This document shows positions 28,249 through 37,793 of a DNA stretch of 64,000 nt, piece after piece. Made by a program: the position numbers and the translations under genes. The DNA is taken from the NCBI RefSeq assembly GCF_007751035.1, contig NZ_CP036433.1:1283001-1347000 (forward strand), written 5' to 3'. How positions within the stretch are numbered: position 1 is the first letter of the stretch; each line of letters starts with the position of its first letter. The DNA is from Lignipirellula cremea. Its GTDB lineage: Bacteria; Planctomycetota; Planctomycetia; Pirellulales; Pirellulaceae. The notes under the pieces are model-generated. The model ran no database searches. It saw only the letters and a list, made by a program, of their open reading frames with translations, and had not been told where the DNA came from.

Positions 28249-28809
28249 CGACATTCACCTGGCGGTTGCCCGCGATGATAGAAAATCTCTACCGGGAAAA
28301 AGGAATCCCAAGCTGCTTTTGGGAAAATGGGGGCCGCCCAACCTTGAGGAAAATGGGCGGCCGCAAAACCCTTTGCCACGCCAAGTTGCATTGGTTTTTA
28401 TAACCCCGCCAATGGTATTAGTTTACGAAGTATGCCGGCAAAACGCTATCACTGATTTTGAGATTTACCAATTCCCGCCACTCTCTTTCTGGTCGCTTTG
28501 CCCCGCAAATATTCCCTGGCTTTCCTGCCCGGGATTCAGCTCGCAGTTCCCCCGGGGATCGCTTCCCTGGCGCCCCTGTTTGCATGACCGAAAGGGTCAG
28601 GCGCCCGGCTGAGCAATTCGTGAAGATCCCAGAAGAAATGCCGCCCTGGCGAAGCGCCTGCAACCCCTCCCGACGCCATTGTCGGGTATAGTGGAAGGCG
28701 GGGGACGGTTCCATGCCTGCCTCTGTCCAGCCTGCGCTGCGGAACGTAATTTCCCCGAGCCTGGCGTGATTGCCCGACCACCTGTGCCGTCCCCGTCGAA
28801 GAGGCCGTT
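28249..28809. other. 561-bp divergent intergenic region
   Basis: The region lies between the histidine kinase (minus) and the FHA-sigma54 activator (plus). It includes a perfect inverted repeat GGCCGCCC-N15-GGGCGGCC (28332-28339/28355-28362) flanked by two GAAAATGGG copies, in the kinase leader, and an AT-rich patch around 28395-28430. No convincing -35/-10 pair was found. No gene is supported. Confidence 0.45.
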
Positions 28810-30627
28810 TTGAACGCGTTTTTGAAAACGATCAAAGGCCCCGCCTCCGGCGCCAAATACCCGCTGGATCCCCAGGTCCAGAACCAGGTGGGCCGGGGCA
28901 TCGAATGCAAGGTCCTGCTCGACGACTCTCTGGCTTCGCGCATTCATGCGGTGATTTTTTACGAAGAAGATTCCTGGTGGGTCGCCGACAAAGAGAGCCG
29001 GAACGGCGTCTTCCTGGGCGGCGTCAAAATCGACGAAGCACGACTAATGCACGGCAACGTGATCCGCTTCGGCAGCGTGGAATTTGAATTCAACGAAGTA
29101 CGCGATCCGGCCGACCTGCCCCTGCTTTGCGAAAGCAGAACGGTCGTTTTTGACGCGCCGATCGATGTCAACGATTCCGGCCGCAGCTACCTGCAGGCTC
29201 TGCAGGACGCCGACCGCACCGCCGACTTCCTGGACCTGTACCAGCTGAGCCTGAAACTGCTCGCCTGCGACTCTCCCGGCGAAGTCATCCGCCTGGCGAT
29301 CGAGCTGCTCCATGAGCACACCGGCGCTTCGGTGACCGGCTTTCTCTGGTTCAGCGATGACGGTCGGCTAAAACCCAAACTGGTTATCCCCGAAGAAGAA
29401 GCCGGCGAAGTCAGCCTCAGCGAGTCCTTGACGGAACTGGTCTGCAACCAGCGACGCGCTTGCCGGCTCGATGCGCTCGCTTCAGATTCCAGCGTCAGCC
29501 TGGAAGACTTCGCCGAAGCGATCTGCACCCCGTTGCTGTACCAGCAAAAGGTGCTGGGCGCTGTCCACATTTATCGCCGCCAGGGACGCTTCAGCGAGAG
29601 CGACTTCGCCTTTTGCGTTTCCGCCGCCAACATCCTGAGTGCAGCCCTCGCCCGCGCCCAGAAAGACGCCACTCTGCAGGCCGACCACCAGCGGCTGGTC
29701 GCCAAGAGCGGCAGCTTTGACGAAATGATCGGCGAAAGCGAGCCGATGCAAATCCTGAAGTCCAAAATCGCTCGCGTCGCCAGGGCGTCCGGCAGCGTGC
29801 TCGTCCGCGGCGAAAGCGGAGCCGGCAAAGAACTGGTCGCCCGGGCCCTCCACAAAGCCAGCCCGCGGGCCGACCGTCCGCTCTTGAGCGTCAACTGCGC
29901 CGCCATCCCGGCCGAACTTATGGAAAGCCAGCTATTTGGCCATAAAAAAGGCGCCTTCACCAGCGCCGACAGCGACCACCAGGGGCTCTTTGAACAGGCC
30001 GACGCCGGCACGCTGTTTCTCGACGAAGTCGGCGAAATGACCCTCGAAGGACAAGCCAAGTTGCTGCGCATCCTGGAAGGTCATCCCTTCCTGCCCGTCG
30101 GCGGCGTCAAGGAAATCACCGTCGATGTCCGGGTGATCGCCGCCACCAACCGGGAACTCAGCGACTTTGTCAAGGAACGAAAGTTCCGCGAAGACCTGTA
30201 CTATCGTTTGAGCGTGTTCGAGCTCTACATTCCGCCGCTGCGCGATCGTGGATCGGATATTGAGCGCCTGCTCAATCATTTCCTGGAACACTTCCGTCAC
30301 CAGCATGGCCGCCCGTCGCTGTCCTTTTCCCCGGCAGCCCGGCAAAAGTTGCTGGCCTGCCATTGGCCAGGGAATGTCCGCCAACTGCGGAATGTGATCG
30401 ACAGCGCCGTGGTGATGGCGGAAAGCGACATCATCCAGCCCGACGACCTGCCGCTGCGCGGCGATACCGAACTGGAAACGCTGCGGCTGGATTACTGGGA
30501 AGAGAAGCTCATTCGTCAGGCATTGTCCCGCCATGGAGCCACCGTGCAGGACGCCGCCAAGCTTCTTGGCATTGGCAGAGCCACGCTCTACCGTAAAATT
30601 AAAGAGTACGAGATCGAAGTCTCATAG
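28810..30627 (+). CDS. FHA-GAF-sigma54 interaction domain transcriptional activator
   Basis: A 605-residue NtrC-like enhancer-binding protein starting at TTG, with GAAGAGG upstream. FHA domain ~3-98 (GRG 28-30, SRIH 43-46, SRNGVFLGG 63-71); GAF domain ~140-285; AAA+ domain ~303-535 with Walker A GESGAGKE (334-341), the sigma54-contact loop GAFTSA (381-386, normally GAFTGA) and Walker B TLFLDE (401-406). The C-terminal Fis-type helix-turn-helix is at ~575-600. It replaces a phospho-receiver with an FHA domain, so input likely comes from Ser/Thr kinases. It lies 26 bp before the C2-like gene. Confidence 0.92.
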   Translation: MNAFLKTIKGPASGAKYPLDPQVQNQVGRGIECKVLLDDSLASRIHAVIFYEEDSWWVADKESRNGVFLGGVKIDEARLMHGNVIRFGSVEFEFNEVRDPADLPLLCESRTVVFDAPIDVNDSGRSYLQALQDADRTADFLDLYQLSLKLLACDSPGEVIRLAIELLHEHTGASVTGFLWFSDDGRLKPKLVIPEEEAGEVSLSESLTELVCNQRRACRLDALASDSSVSLEDFAEAICTPLLYQQKVLGAVHIYRRQGRFSESDFAFCVSAANILSAALARAQKDATLQADHQRLVAKSGSFDEMIGESEPMQILKSKIARVARASGSVLVRGESGAGKELVARALHKASPRADRPLLSVNCAAIPAELMESQLFGHKKGAFTSADSDHQGLFEQADAGTLFLDEVGEMTLEGQAKLLRILEGHPFLPVGGVKEITVDVRVIAATNRELSDFVKERKFREDLYYRLSVFELYIPPLRDRGSDIERLLNHFLEHFRHQHGRPSLSFSPAARQKLLACHWPGNVRQLRNVIDSAVVMAESDIIQPDDLPLRGDTELETLRLDYWEEKLIRQALSRHGATVQDAAKLLGIGRATLYRKIKEYEIEVS

Positions 30628-30653
30628 CAGGCTGGCCCTTCAGGAGCACACGC

Positions 30654-31217
30654 ATGCGTTATCTGCTGCTTTGGTTTACGGCGATCGCCGCAGGGCTGTC
30701 TTTTCAGACAACCGCCGCGGCCGAATCTCCGGGAACCTTTCACGATCCGCTTGCCGAGCTGGTTGCCGAGTCCCCCGCAGGGCGTCAGCTGGAATGCCAG
30801 ATCCGCCGGCAACTGCAGCCGAACTCCTCTGCAAATCGCCCTCGGCGAGCCCTGCTGACAATCCAGTCCGTCGAGGCCGCTCCCACCCGGGCAGGCGGCA
30901 GCACCTGGGAACGCGCTTCCTGGATCCCCGAGCCCGACCTGAAAGTGATCGCCATCTGTCACGGGGAAACGACCCAGAGGTATGTTACCGCCGTGGTGCA
31001 GGATTCATGCACCGCCGCCTTTGACGAGGCCGCGTTTTCCGTCGAAGAAGGCGATATCCTGCATTTGTGGGTCTACGACAACGATTGTCTGTGCGACGAT
31101 AAAGTCGGCGACCTCCGCATTGAATGTACTGAGAAGCTGTTAGCCGAGGGCCGCGGCAATTTTTCCTTCGGCCAGGTGCGATCGCTGACAGTGCTGTTTT
31201 CCCCCATCCAGCCATAG
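30654..31217 (+). CDS. Secreted C2-domain-like protein
   Basis: A 187-residue protein with a signal peptide (cleavage near AAAES, residue ~24). Residues ~90-165 resemble a C2 beta-sandwich: PDLKVIAICHG, AVVQDSCTAAFDEAAFSV, then LHLWVYDNDCLCDDKVGDL. The latter mirrors the C2 calcium-loop pattern VYDxDxxxxDDxIG. Two cysteines within that loop are unusual. CAGGAG precedes the ATG. The 26-bp spacing suggests co-transcription with the FHA-sigma54 activator. C2 domains bind calcium and phospholipids; the role here is unknown. Confidence 0.72.
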   Translation: MRYLLLWFTAIAAGLSFQTTAAAESPGTFHDPLAELVAESPAGRQLECQIRRQLQPNSSANRPRRALLTIQSVEAAPTRAGGSTWERASWIPEPDLKVIAICHGETTQRYVTAVVQDSCTAAFDEAAFSVEEGDILHLWVYDNDCLCDDKVGDLRIECTEKLLAEGRGNFSFGQVRSLTVLFSPIQP

Positions 31218-31344
31218 CGGCGCCGCCTATCGCTTACCGACTGGCCGCATGTTAGAACGTCCGCAGTCCGGCGGCTTCGCCGGGCGGGCATGTTCGTTGC
31301 GATGTCCTTGAACTGTTTCCGTCACCGACCTGGCAGCCCGTCTG

Positions 31345-32388
31345 ATGGATTTGCACGATAACTTCCCCCCGTTTGTCCCGCATCCGCTCTTGTGGAGCGG
31401 GCACCTGCAGACCGTTATCGGCTCTTATCTGCCGAGCCCTCGACAGCCGACCGGCTCCATTGAGCATTTGATCCAGGCCTACGATGGCGACCGGTTGTGC
31501 CTGCACGAAACGCGCCCCGATTCCTGGCAGCCGGGTCAACGCATCGTTCTTATGCTGCACGGACTGGGCGGCTCCAATCGCTCCCCCTATCTCCTGCGGA
31601 CCGCCAGCGCTTTGAACGACCAGGGCGTCCGCGTGTTCCGCAAAGAGCTGCGCGGCTTTGGATCCAGCTATGACAAAGCCAGCGGCCATACGCACGCCGG
31701 TCAAACGACCGACCTGGACGCAGCCGTGAGGCAGATCATTGCCTGGGCGCCCGATTCGCCGTTATCGCTCATCGGCTTCAGCATGAGCGGCAACATGGTG
31801 TTGAAATGGCTCGGCGAAACGGGAGCCCGAAAACCGGCCAATCTGGATAGCGCCCTGGCCGTGTCGCCGCCAATCGACCTGATCGCCTGCGGCGTGAACC
31901 TGCGCCAGGGATTGAACCGGCTGTACGACTGGTCGTTTGCGGGGCTGCTTCGCGAGTTGGTCATTAAACGTCGGCGCTCGGCGCCCGACTATCAGGATCG
32001 CCGGCTGGCCGCCATTCCCACGCGTTTACGAGAATTTGACGACCAGTACACGGCGCCGCTGAGCGGCTTCGCCAACTATCGCGACTACTATTACCACGCC
32101 AGCGCCGCCCGATTGCTGCCGCAGATCGCCACGCCCACGCTGATAATCGCGGCCGTCGACGACCCGGTGATCCCGTTCTCGATGTTTGAGCACTACCCAG
32201 CCTCGGCCGCGGTCAAGTTAATGAAAACCCAGCACGGAGGACACCTGGGTTATATCGCGGCCCAAAGGGGAGAAGACCCGGATCGCCGCTGGCTCGATTG
32301 GCGAGTCGTAGACTGGGTGCTGCAGCAATCGCCGTCGCTGGCGGAAAAAGCAGGCCAGGCATCCCAGCAGACGTGCCCTGTCCGCTGA
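31345..32388 (+). CDS. YheT-family alpha/beta hydrolase
   Basis: A 347-residue hydrolase with the N-terminal family mark LLWSGHLQTVIGSYLP. The oxyanion segment is MLHGLGGSNRSPY, the nucleophile Ser is in GFSMSGN, the acid is in AAVDDPVIP and the His in KTQHGGHLGY. YheT-like proteins are putative esterases with undefined physiological substrates. It is a single gene converging on the ribosomal operon's adk. Confidence 0.9.
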   Translation: MDLHDNFPPFVPHPLLWSGHLQTVIGSYLPSPRQPTGSIEHLIQAYDGDRLCLHETRPDSWQPGQRIVLMLHGLGGSNRSPYLLRTASALNDQGVRVFRKELRGFGSSYDKASGHTHAGQTTDLDAAVRQIIAWAPDSPLSLIGFSMSGNMVLKWLGETGARKPANLDSALAVSPPIDLIACGVNLRQGLNRLYDWSFAGLLRELVIKRRRSAPDYQDRRLAAIPTRLREFDDQYTAPLSGFANYRDYYYHASAARLLPQIATPTLIIAAVDDPVIPFSMFEHYPASAAVKLMKTQHGGHLGYIAAQRGEDPDRRWLDWRVVDWVLQQSPSLAEKAGQASQQTCPVR

Positions 32389-32415
32389 TAGAGTGATCAC
32401 TCCTTCTACGGACAG
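32378..32415. terminator. Nested palindrome between yheT-like gene and adk
   Basis: Perfect arms CTGTCCG (32378-32384) and CGGACAG (32409-32415) enclose a 12-bp palindrome GAGTGATCACTC (32391-32402). It overlaps the yheT-like stop codon. It probably acts as a terminator, although no T-run follows. Confidence 0.4.
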
Positions 32416-32554
32416 CATCGCAAGCAATGGCGGACAAGCAACTTAGATAAACGGTCGCAAGAGCACTGCAGCAGCCAGACCAGAAGGCCCGGGATGCAAT
32501 CGCGTCGCAACCGCAGACAAAGACGAAAGTGCTGACGCCAAAAGGTGGAAGTGC

Positions 32555-33151
32555 CTAGACTTTGCCGCCGGGCCGCATCGAATCGACGCATTCGCGAATC
32601 CGAGCAAACACTTCGTCAGGCGTACCTACGCCATCGACATGCCGACAGATATCGCGTTTGCTGTAATAGCTGATCAGTGGCTCAGTCTGGGAGCGGAACA
32701 GACTTAACCGGCGGGGAATCGCTTCAGGCCGGTCATCACTGCGCGGCTCGACCATTTTCTTGGCCCGTTCCAGCAGGCGGTCGTGGAGAATCTCCTCCGG
32801 CACCTGCAGCTCAAGGACGACGTCGATCTTTTCGCCGCGGTCCAGCAGATACTGGTCCAGCGCTTGCGCCTGGCCGATCGTGCGAGGGAAGCCGTCGAGC
32901 ATACAGCCCTTCCGGCAATCACGATGCTCGAGGCGTTCGCCGACGATCCCGACCACCAGCGGGTCGGGCACCAGGCTGCCATGGTCCATGTAGGACTTAA
33001 CGAGCTTTCCGAGCGTGGTGCCTTCGGAAATGGCATCGCGAAGCATATCCCCCGTCGAGAGATGGGGGACGTCGAGATATTTAACGAGTCGAACGGACTG
33101 GGTGCCCTTTCCGGCTCCCGGCGGTCCGATGAACACGATCCGCATTGGCAT
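32555..33151 (-). CDS. adk: Adenylate kinase
   Basis: A 198-residue AMP phosphotransferase that interconverts ATP + AMP and 2 ADP. P-loop GPPGAGKGT (9-17), AMP-binding STGDMLR and DGFPRT. The LID is the short form without the zinc-finger insert (MVEPRSDDRPEAIPRRL), so the protein is shorter than the ~215-residue E. coli enzyme. AGGCGG lies just upstream; translation may begin at the second Met (33145). It is the last gene of the S10-spc cluster, after secY as usual. Confidence 0.92.
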   Translation of the reverse strand: MPMRIVFIGPPGAGKGTQSVRLVKYLDVPHLSTGDMLRDAISEGTTLGKLVKSYMDHGSLVPDPLVVGIVGERLEHRDCRKGCMLDGFPRTIGQAQALDQYLLDRGEKIDVVLELQVPEEILHDRLLERAKKMVEPRSDDRPEAIPRRLSLFRSQTEPLISYYSKRDICRHVDGVGTPDEVFARIRECVDSMRPGGKV

Positions 33152-33238
33152 AACCGCCTATAGTTTTGGCGGGGGCTGGAAGGTGGAAGATGAGCCCCCT
33201 CCCGGCGGCCAGGCCGCTTCCCGTGCGACTCGGAGCAT

Positions 33239-34612
33239 TTAGCCTTCCAACAGTCCCCGGTAATTTCGCATCACCAGATGGCTGTCGATCTTTTGAACCA
33301 AATCAAATGCTACGCTAACAGCAATCAGGAGTCCAGTACCGCCATAAAAACTTGCGATCTGGGGATCCACCTGCATCGAACTGGAAACAATCGTCGGCAC
33401 AATGGCGACAATGGCAAGGAATCCGGCGCCGACGTACGTAATCCGCACCATCACCTTTTCCAGATAGTCGGCCGTGCGTTTGCCAGGTCGGTATCCAGGG
33501 ATGAAAGTGCCGTTATCCTTCAGGTTATCCGCCATCTCCTTCGGATTGAAGGTGATCGCCGTCCAGAAGTAACAGAAAAAGTAAATCAGCACCACGTAAA
33601 ACGCGTTATACAAAAAAGAATCGCCACGACCAAACATATCGGCCACATACGACAGGCTCGACACATAGTTGGCCGCAAAGCTAAGCACCATCTGCGGGAT
33701 CATCAACAAGCTGCTGGCGAAAATGATCGGCATCACGCCGGCCTGATTGATTCGCAGCGGGAGATACTGGCGGGTTCCGCCGTAAACCCGACGACCACGC
33801 ACATGCTTGGCGCTTTGCGTCGGAATCCGGCGCTGACCCAGGGTGATAAACACCACCCCAAAGATCACCCCAATAAACATCACGGACAACACCAGCAGCG
33901 TCTCCACGCCGACCTGGCCATTACCCAGACCCACCAATTCAAAATCGGCATTGCTTAGCAGACCCAGCAGGGCCGCCGGCATACGAGCGAGGATGCCCGC
34001 CATAATCAGCAAGCTGATCCCGTTGCCGATGCCGAACTCGTCAATCTGTTCGCCGAGCCACATCAAAAAGATGGTGCCGCAGGTCATGGTGGTAACCGCC
34101 ACCAGCTGCCAGCCCAGCATCAGACGGGCTACCCCATCCGATCCTGTCGACTCGAACGGCGTAGCGATTAGATTCGCCCCATCGACAGGGGTCGCCATCA
34201 AATACCACTGCACGTACATGAAGCTCTGCACGACGCATAGCAGCACCGTGAGATAGCGGGTGTACTCGTTAATCTTTTTACGACCCGTTTCGCCCTCCTT
34301 CCGTAAATCTTCGATCGGCTTCCAGACGCTTCCCAGCAGCTGGAAAATAATCGAGGCGGAAATGTAGGGCATAATGCCGAGGCCGAAGATCGTGGCCTGC
34401 TGCAGGTTACTCGCGCTAAAAATGGCAACCTGATTAATGAACTTGCTGAACCCGCCCTGCTGTTCACCGGACTGGGCGCTCAACACTTCCTGATCGATGA
34501 TCGGCAACGGAATTTGCCAACCCACACGATAGACGCCGAGAAACAACAACGTGATGAGGATTTTCTGCCTCAACTCGGGAATCGTAAAGACGACGCGTAG
34601 TTTTTCGAACAT
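33239..34612 (-). CDS. secY: Preprotein translocase subunit SecY
   Basis: A 457-residue polytopic protein with about ten membrane segments, forming the SecYEG channel. Landmarks: GLGIMPYISASIIFQLL (TM2/plug region), GNGISLLIMAGI, RRIPTQSAKHVRGR in the large cytoplasmic loop, and GYRPGKRT preceding the last helices. Length is close to the bacterial norm (~440). It lies between rplO (158-bp gap) and adk (87-bp gap). Confidence 0.95.
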   Translation of the reverse strand: MFEKLRVVFTIPELRQKILITLLFLGVYRVGWQIPLPIIDQEVLSAQSGEQQGGFSKFINQVAIFSASNLQQATIFGLGIMPYISASIIFQLLGSVWKPIEDLRKEGETGRKKINEYTRYLTVLLCVVQSFMYVQWYLMATPVDGANLIATPFESTGSDGVARLMLGWQLVAVTTMTCGTIFLMWLGEQIDEFGIGNGISLLIMAGILARMPAALLGLLSNADFELVGLGNGQVGVETLLVLSVMFIGVIFGVVFITLGQRRIPTQSAKHVRGRRVYGGTRQYLPLRINQAGVMPIIFASSLLMIPQMVLSFAANYVSSLSYVADMFGRGDSFLYNAFYVVLIYFFCYFWTAITFNPKEMADNLKDNGTFIPGYRPGKRTADYLEKVMVRITYVGAGFLAIVAIVPTIVSSSMQVDPQIASFYGGTGLLIAVSVAFDLVQKIDSHLVMRNYRGLLEG

Positions 34613-34770
34613 GGGTTCCGTTCCGTCCCAGGAAGATTACAGTCGACAGGCGTCCATTCCCCGTCGCGTTTCGCGTGGAAACAGCTCGCAAACCGTAGCT
34701 GTCAGGAGGTACTAGCCTACCCGAAAGCTTTCGCCTGCGACAATGTGAGTTTTTACGAATCGCTACTGAA

Positions 34771-35286
34771 CTACTTCTTGCCTTCGGCAGCCTTCTTGGC
34801 GGCTTTGGCTTCAGCCCGCTTTTCCGCGACCGGTTTGATGCTGCGGATCACAATTGCTTCTCCGCCGGCCTTTTCGATTTTCTCTTTGGCGCTGGCGCTG
34901 AAACGGTTGGCGGTAACCTTGAGCTTCTTCGTCAGTTCGCCGTCGCCCAGGATCTTCAGCTCGTCGTAGGAGCCTTTCAGGACGGACAACGACCGCAGCG
35001 TATCGCTGTTGACTTCGGAGCCGGCCTCGAACGCGCGTTCCAGATCGCTCACGTTCACCGTCGCGACGTTGAGCGCCCACTTGTTATTGAAACCACGCTT
35101 CGGCACCCGGCGAACCAGGGGCATGGCGCCGCCCTGGAAAATCGGATGGCGGCTGTAACCGGCGCGACTTTTGGCGCCTTTATGACCACGAGCGGCAGTC
35201 TTGCCAGAGCCGGAACCCGGGCCGCGCCCGATTCGTCGGCGGTGCTTGTTGGTTTGTACGCCGCGGTGGACTTCTTCAATATTCAT
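34771..35286 (-). CDS. rplO: 50S ribosomal protein L15
   Basis: A 171-residue L15. The typical Gly-rich N-terminal tail is present ([21 protein letters not shown]), followed by [18 protein letters not shown] Lys/Ala-rich tail ([14 protein letters not shown]) makes it about 25 residues longer than E. coli L15. Its ATG overlaps the rpsE stop codon by one base (TAATG), leaving no room for rpmD (L30). Confidence 0.95.
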   Translation of the reverse strand: MNIEEVHRGVQTNKHRRRIGRGPGSGSGKTAARGHKGAKSRAGYSRHPIFQGGAMPLVRRVPKRGFNNKWALNVATVNVSDLERAFEAGSEVNSDTLRSLSVLKGSYDELKILGDGELTKKLKVTANRFSASAKEKIEKAGGEAIVIRSIKPVAEKRAEAKAAKKAAEGKK

Positions 35287-35786
35287 TAAAGCTCGACTCC
35301 TCGTAACCGCTCGGTATCCTGGCGGGTGCGCAACTGGCTTAGAGCGTTCAGCGTCGCCTTAACCAGCGTGACCGGGTTGGGAGAACCGAAGCTCTTGGTC
35401 AGGATGTTCTTGATCCCGGCGGCTTCGCACACGGCACGCACCGCGGCGCCAGCGATGATACCCGTACCAGGACCGGCCGGCAGCAGAATCACTTTCGCGG
35501 CGCCAAAGCGACCTTTGACGACATGCGGGATGCTGCCTTCGACCAGCGGCACCGCCACCATTTCGCGGCTGGCCTGCTTCTGGGCTTTTTCCACGCTGGG
35601 CGGAACTTCGTTCGCTTTGCCATAGCCCCAGCCGACACGGCCTTTGCCGTCGCCCACCACTACCATGGCCGCGAAGCTGAACCGGCGACCGCCTTTGACT
35701 ACAGCGGCGCAACGCTTGATCTTGACGACGCGGTCGACCAGATCGCTGCGACCATCATCTTTTCTGGGCTGATTAAATTTCGCCAC
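35286..35786 (-). CDS. rpsE: 30S ribosomal protein S5
   Basis: A 166-residue S5 with the usual double-stranded-RNA-like fold marks: [31 protein letters not shown], and [19 protein letters not shown]. The GTG at 35786 is chosen because an AGGGAG ribosome-binding site lies seven bases upstream and would be inside the coding region if the ATG at 35810 were used. The stop overlaps the rplO start. Confidence 0.94.
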   Translation of the reverse strand: MAKFNQPRKDDGRSDLVDRVVKIKRCAAVVKGGRRFSFAAMVVVGDGKGRVGWGYGKANEVPPSVEKAQKQASREMVAVPLVEGSIPHVVKGRFGAAKVILLPAGPGTGIIAGAAVRAVCEAAGIKNILTKSFGSPNPVTLVKATLNALSQLRTRQDTERLRGVEL

Positions 35787-35884
35787 GGCGGGCTCCCTGC
35801 TGAATCTCAATTGGTCTGGCGCCTGCCAGCCAAAGTAATTCGTAATGTTCTAACAGATCTTGGAGTGACGGATCACCCGGTACC

Positions 35885-36253
35885 CTAAAATTGCAAACCG
35901 CCTTCGCGAGCTGCATCGGCCAGGGCAGCCACACGACCGTGATACTTCGAGGCGCCGCGATCAAAGCGAGCCAGCGAAATACCTTTGGCCTTGGCCCGTT
36001 CGGCAATCAGTTTACCAATCGCAGTCGCTGCATCGCAGTTGCCGCCATAGGTGATTTGCGCACGCAGATCTTTCTCGTTGGTGCTCGCCGAAACCAGGGT
36101 GGTCCCCGTTTCGTCGTCGACCAGCTGACCCGTGATATGCTGCAGCGTTCGCACCACGCACAGACGCGGGCGCGAAGCGTCGCCGCGAACTTTGTTGCGT
36201 ACATGGAACCGACGCCGGATCCGTTTGCGCTGCTTGTCCTTTTCCTTTTTCAC
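35885..36253 (-). CDS. rplR: 50S ribosomal protein L18
   Basis: A 122-residue 5S-rRNA-binding protein with a basic N-terminus ([22 protein letters not shown]), [13 protein letters not shown] and the C-terminal [24 protein letters not shown] typical of L18. Order L6-L18-S5 is standard for the spc operon. A 198-bp gap separates it from rplF, longer than usual, with no gene seen in it. Confidence 0.95.
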   Translation of the reverse strand: MKKEKDKQRKRIRRRFHVRNKVRGDASRPRLCVVRTLQHITGQLVDDETGTTLVSASTNEKDLRAQITYGGNCDAATAIGKLIAERAKAKGISLARFDRGASKYHGRVAALADAAREGGLQF

Positions 36254-36451
36254 CGATTTGCTCTTTATGCGATAAAGGGAATCAATGTTTCCACAGCCGA
36301 AACGGCCAGGCTAACCTGCTGCTGCCGGCACACATGCCTGGCGACCCGAAGAAACCTTCGGGAGCTGCAGTTGCTTCGCCGCGTCGCCGCAGCCAGACTT
36401 TCTCGCGACAACCGTTCGACGCCGAGGCGTGCGAAAGTCGATCGACGATCC

Positions 36452-36997
36452 TTAGCTGGCGGCTTTACCGGCCTTGATCTTGACTTGTTCGCCGGCGTAA
36501 CGAATCCCTTTACCCTTGTAGGGTTCCGGTTTCCGGGCGGCGCGAACTTCGGCCGCGAACTGGCCGACCTTCTGCTTGTCGCTCCCCTTGACCACGATCT
36601 GCGTGGCGGTGGGAACGGTCACATCAACTCCGTCGGGAACGTGCTTCTGGATTTTGTTGGCAAAGCCGACACGCAACTCCAGCAGTTTTCCCTGCAGAGT
36701 GGCGCCGTAGCCCACGCCGACAATTTCCAGTCGCTTTTCGTAGCCGGTTTTGGCGCCGACGATCATGTTATTGATGATCGCCCGCGTGAGCCCATGGTAG
36801 GCTCGGGATTCACGTTCATCGTTAATACGAGCAACGCGAACCGTTTTGCTGTCTTCGTCGATGGTTACTTCGACTTCAGGCCGATGCGTATACGACAACG
36901 GCGCACCGCCGGGGCCTTCCACTTTAATGGTACGGCCTTCGAGCGACACTTTGACGCCGTCCAGCATCGGCACCGGCTTGTTACCCACGCGCGACAT
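36452..36997 (-). CDS. rplF: 50S ribosomal protein L6
   Basis: A 181-residue L6 with two related alpha/beta halves. It starts MSRVGNKPVPM; the C-terminal half carries RKPEPYKGKGIRYAGEQVKIKAGKA, the family signature. Normal length. Located 48 bp after rpsH. Confidence 0.95.
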   Translation of the reverse strand: MSRVGNKPVPMLDGVKVSLEGRTIKVEGPGGAPLSYTHRPEVEVTIDEDSKTVRVARINDERESRAYHGLTRAIINNMIVGAKTGYEKRLEIVGVGYGATLQGKLLELRVGFANKIQKHVPDGVDVTVPTATQIVVKGSDKQKVGQFAAEVRAARKPEPYKGKGIRYAGEQVKIKAGKAAS

Positions 36998-37045
36998 AAC
37001 ACTACTCGATCAATGCAGGGGATGGAAATCCGTTCGGGATCACGA

Positions 37046-37441
37046 CTACCAGATCTCGCACAGCACTTCGCCGCCGAGGTTCTGTTGTCGCGCTTCACGG
37101 TCGCTCACGACGCCATGGCTGGTGCTAATCACCGTAATGCCAAGGCCGTTCAATACGGGCCGCAACTCTTTGGCTTTGGCGTAAATCCGACGGCCAGGCT
37201 TGCTGACACGACGTAATCGCTGGAGCACCTTCTCGCCGTTGGGGCCGTACTTGAGCTCGACTCGCAATTGGTTAATGGGCGAGTCTTCAATCTCACTCCA
37301 CTCCCAGATATAGCCCTCCCGTTTCAGTACGTCAGCCACGCCGCGTTTCACTTTGGACATCGGCATGTCGACGAACGGCCGTTCTACACGAACGGCGTTC
37401 CGGATCCGGGTTAGCATATCAGCGATGGGGTCGGTCATCAT
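37046..37441 (-). CDS. rpsH: 30S ribosomal protein S8
   Basis: A 131-residue S8. N-terminal MTDPIADMLTRIRNA is a clear family mark, and the C-terminal signature is GLGITVISTSHGVVSDREARQ. In E. coli S8 is the translational repressor of the spc operon; whether this holds here is unknown. It lies 16 bp after rpsN. Confidence 0.95.
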   Translation of the reverse strand: MMTDPIADMLTRIRNAVRVERPFVDMPMSKVKRGVADVLKREGYIWEWSEIEDSPINQLRVELKYGPNGEKVLQRLRRVSKPGRRIYAKAKELRPVLNGLGITVISTSHGVVSDREARQQNLGGEVLCEIW

Positions 37442-37457
37442 GGTCGTTTAGTTCCCT

Positions 37458-37643
37458 TTACCAACTTGCCTTTCGCACGCCAGGGATCAAACCCTGGTCG
37501 GCTAGCTTTCGAAAACAAATTCGGCACAGTCCGAATTTGCGATACACAGCGCGCGGACGGCCGCACAACTGGCACCGCCGCTCACTGCGGGACGAAAACT
37601 TAGGCTCGCGTTTCGCTTTTGCTATTTTCGATTTGCTCGCCAC
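37458..37643 (-). CDS. rpsN: 30S ribosomal protein S14, zinc-binding type Z
   Basis: A 61-residue short S14 with the C+ zinc ribbon CQLCG...CRICF and the conserved [25 protein letters not shown] ending split across the motif. This is the zinc-dependent form found in many non-enteric bacteria; the longer C- paralogue is not in the window. Confidence 0.94.
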   Translation of the reverse strand: MASKSKIAKAKREPKFSSRSERRCQLCGRPRAVYRKFGLCRICFRKLADQGLIPGVRKASW

Positions 37644-37793
37644 GAATTTACCTCATTAACAAACTGCTGCAGTCGAAACCGCTATCGCCAGGTAAAACGC
37701 CTGGCCGCTCTGATGAAATTGCTAGACAGCCTCCGTGCCGACCGTTCTGAACACACCTGTTGATTGCCGGCCAGGCCGTAATCAACCGGCCGA

